64,000 nucleotides of DNA, from positions 88,418,020-88,482,019 of the forward strand of contig OX235272.1 of assembly GCA_944472155.2 (NCBI GenBank), in the 5' to 3' direction. The notes under the pieces were generated by a model that worked only from the letters and a program-made list of their open reading frames with translations, was not told the DNA's origin and ran no database searches. Position numbers and translations under genes: made by a program. This stretch comes from Trichobilharzia szidati. Taxonomy: Eukaryota > Platyhelminthes > Trematoda > Strigeidida > Schistosomatidae. Below are positions 63,232-64,000 of this stretch, piece by piece (position 1 is the first letter of the stretch; each line of letters opens with the position of its first letter).

Positions 63232-64000
63232 CCAATTCGTCATCTGTTTTAGCACTGAAATGAATGAGAACCATAGTCACTTTGTTATGTCTGCGCCTGC
63301 TTCCGATTCATTGAGCCACGCAAATATCAAAAGATAAAGGCTGGCCTGTGACTGTAAGATGCTGTATTCGTACTGTATATTGTAATAACAAATTATTACG
63401 AAAACAGCACATGGTATTTATACATTTTTACAACCATAAAGACGGCCAACAGCGTTCGAAATAACTGATCGCATAATCAATCATAATATGCGCTAGAAAT
63501 GATGATATACTATTTTGCGCGGGATCCTATCAACCAATCAATGTCATCGGTGGGAACTCCATCCTCACTCCAGACTGAATGGACTACACTAGTCACGCTT
63601 GTGACTGGACACAGAAGGAAGTTGCCTGGAGAAGTCGTGACCATCGGAGTCCATACAGTCTGGAGTGAGGATGGAGTTCCCACCAATGACATTGGTTGGT
63701 TGATAGGATCCCACACAAACTAGCTTATCATCATTTCTCGCGCATATTGTGACTGATTATGCGATCAATTATTTCGAACGCTGTTAGCCGTCTTTATGGT
63801 TGTAAAAATGTATAAATACCATGTGCTGTTTTCGCAATAATTTGTTATTACAATATACAGTACGAATACAGCATCTTACAGTCACAGGCCAGCCTTTATC
63901 TTTTGATATTTGCGTGGCTCAATGAATCGGAAGCAGGCGCAGACATAACAACGTGACTACGGTTCTCATTCATTTCAGTGCTAAAACAGATGACGAATTG
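63232..64000. repeat. Large inverted repeat reaching the window edge
   Basis: The left arm (63232-63588) pairs with the right arm (63652-64000, continuing outside) around a spacer of about 63 bp. Shared landmarks include CAATTCGTCATCTGTTTTAG at the outer edge and CCATCCTCACTCCAGACTG at the inner edge. The two arms give mirror-image open frames. Class unknown; an inverted LTR pair is possible. Confidence 0.85.

Noticed and set aside
63499..63723. Two opposing 70-codon frames as a gene pair
   Set aside because: They are mirror images produced by the palindrome and have no recognisable product.

Overview
The window is flatworm nuclear DNA, almost certainly from a Schistosoma species. The evidence is schistosome-type repeats (Sm-alpha-like units that combine a pol III promoter with a hammerhead-ribozyme region, RTE/SR2-like and CR1/SR1-like retrotransposon relics, Penelope-like relics), AT-rich intergenic and intronic sequence, and a gene made of short exons split by very long repeat-filled introns. 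The species assignment is inferred from repeat type, not from a search.

One host gene is visible, on the + strand, entering before 18.2 kb and leaving after 62.2 kb. Eleven exons (18206-62241; 1640 coding bases, about 546 residues) join with consistent GT/AG sites and compatible phases. They encode the central plakin domain of a spectraplakin/plakin (dystonin, MACF1, plectin, Shot and VAB-10 family): spectrin-repeat helices, an SH3 domain embedded in a spectrin repeat, then further spectrin repeats. The SH3 exon carries an in-frame Ser/Thr/Asp/Glu-rich insertion of about 115 residues. Neither gene end is here; 1-18205 would be an upstream intron or the upstream flank.

Everything else is transposon debris inside introns. 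Family names used here: SINE-A (tRNA-like, A box near TGGYnnAnnGG, B box GGTTCGAAnCC, about 400 bp, tail AATCCCTACAAAACCAATAC); SINE-B (older relatives ending near TGATCAAACTTGAAAC); SINE-C (tRNA-like plus a snap-back module); SINE-D (tRNA-like head, but body and tail resemble the RTE element); Sm-alpha (pol III boxes plus hammerhead region); R1, R2 and R3 (unclassified dispersed repeats). RTE-like 3' fragments occur about twenty times. The best copy, 54099-57354 on the minus strand, is flanked by a 12-bp duplication and sits inside an older RTE copy. CR1-like fragments ending in (ATT)n are at 3.4-4.3, 10.1-11.0, 26.0-27.1 and 52.5-53.65 kb. Penelope-like GIY-YIG relics are at 13.1-14.0, 24.2-24.6, 29.5-30.3, 36.6-37.1, 44.85-45.5 and 51.5-52.2 kb. 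A solo LTR with a perfect 4-bp duplication is at 41658-41999 and a related LTR is at 28754-29071.

The most unusual feature is structural. SINE-A, Sm-alpha, SINE-C and a Penelope-like copy repeatedly occur as inverted dimers. In the SINE-A and Sm-alpha cases the 5' ends face inward and the 3' tails point outward, and several dimers have one target-site duplication around the whole unit, so they look as if they inserted as palindromes. Other leads are three RTE copies sharing a 4-nt insertion in the reverse-transcriptase FADD motif, hammerhead-like cores in two further repeat families, and a 0.77-kb-arm inverted repeat at 21.4-23.4 kb. No rRNA gene, convincing tRNA gene, CRISPR array or complete intact transposon was seen.
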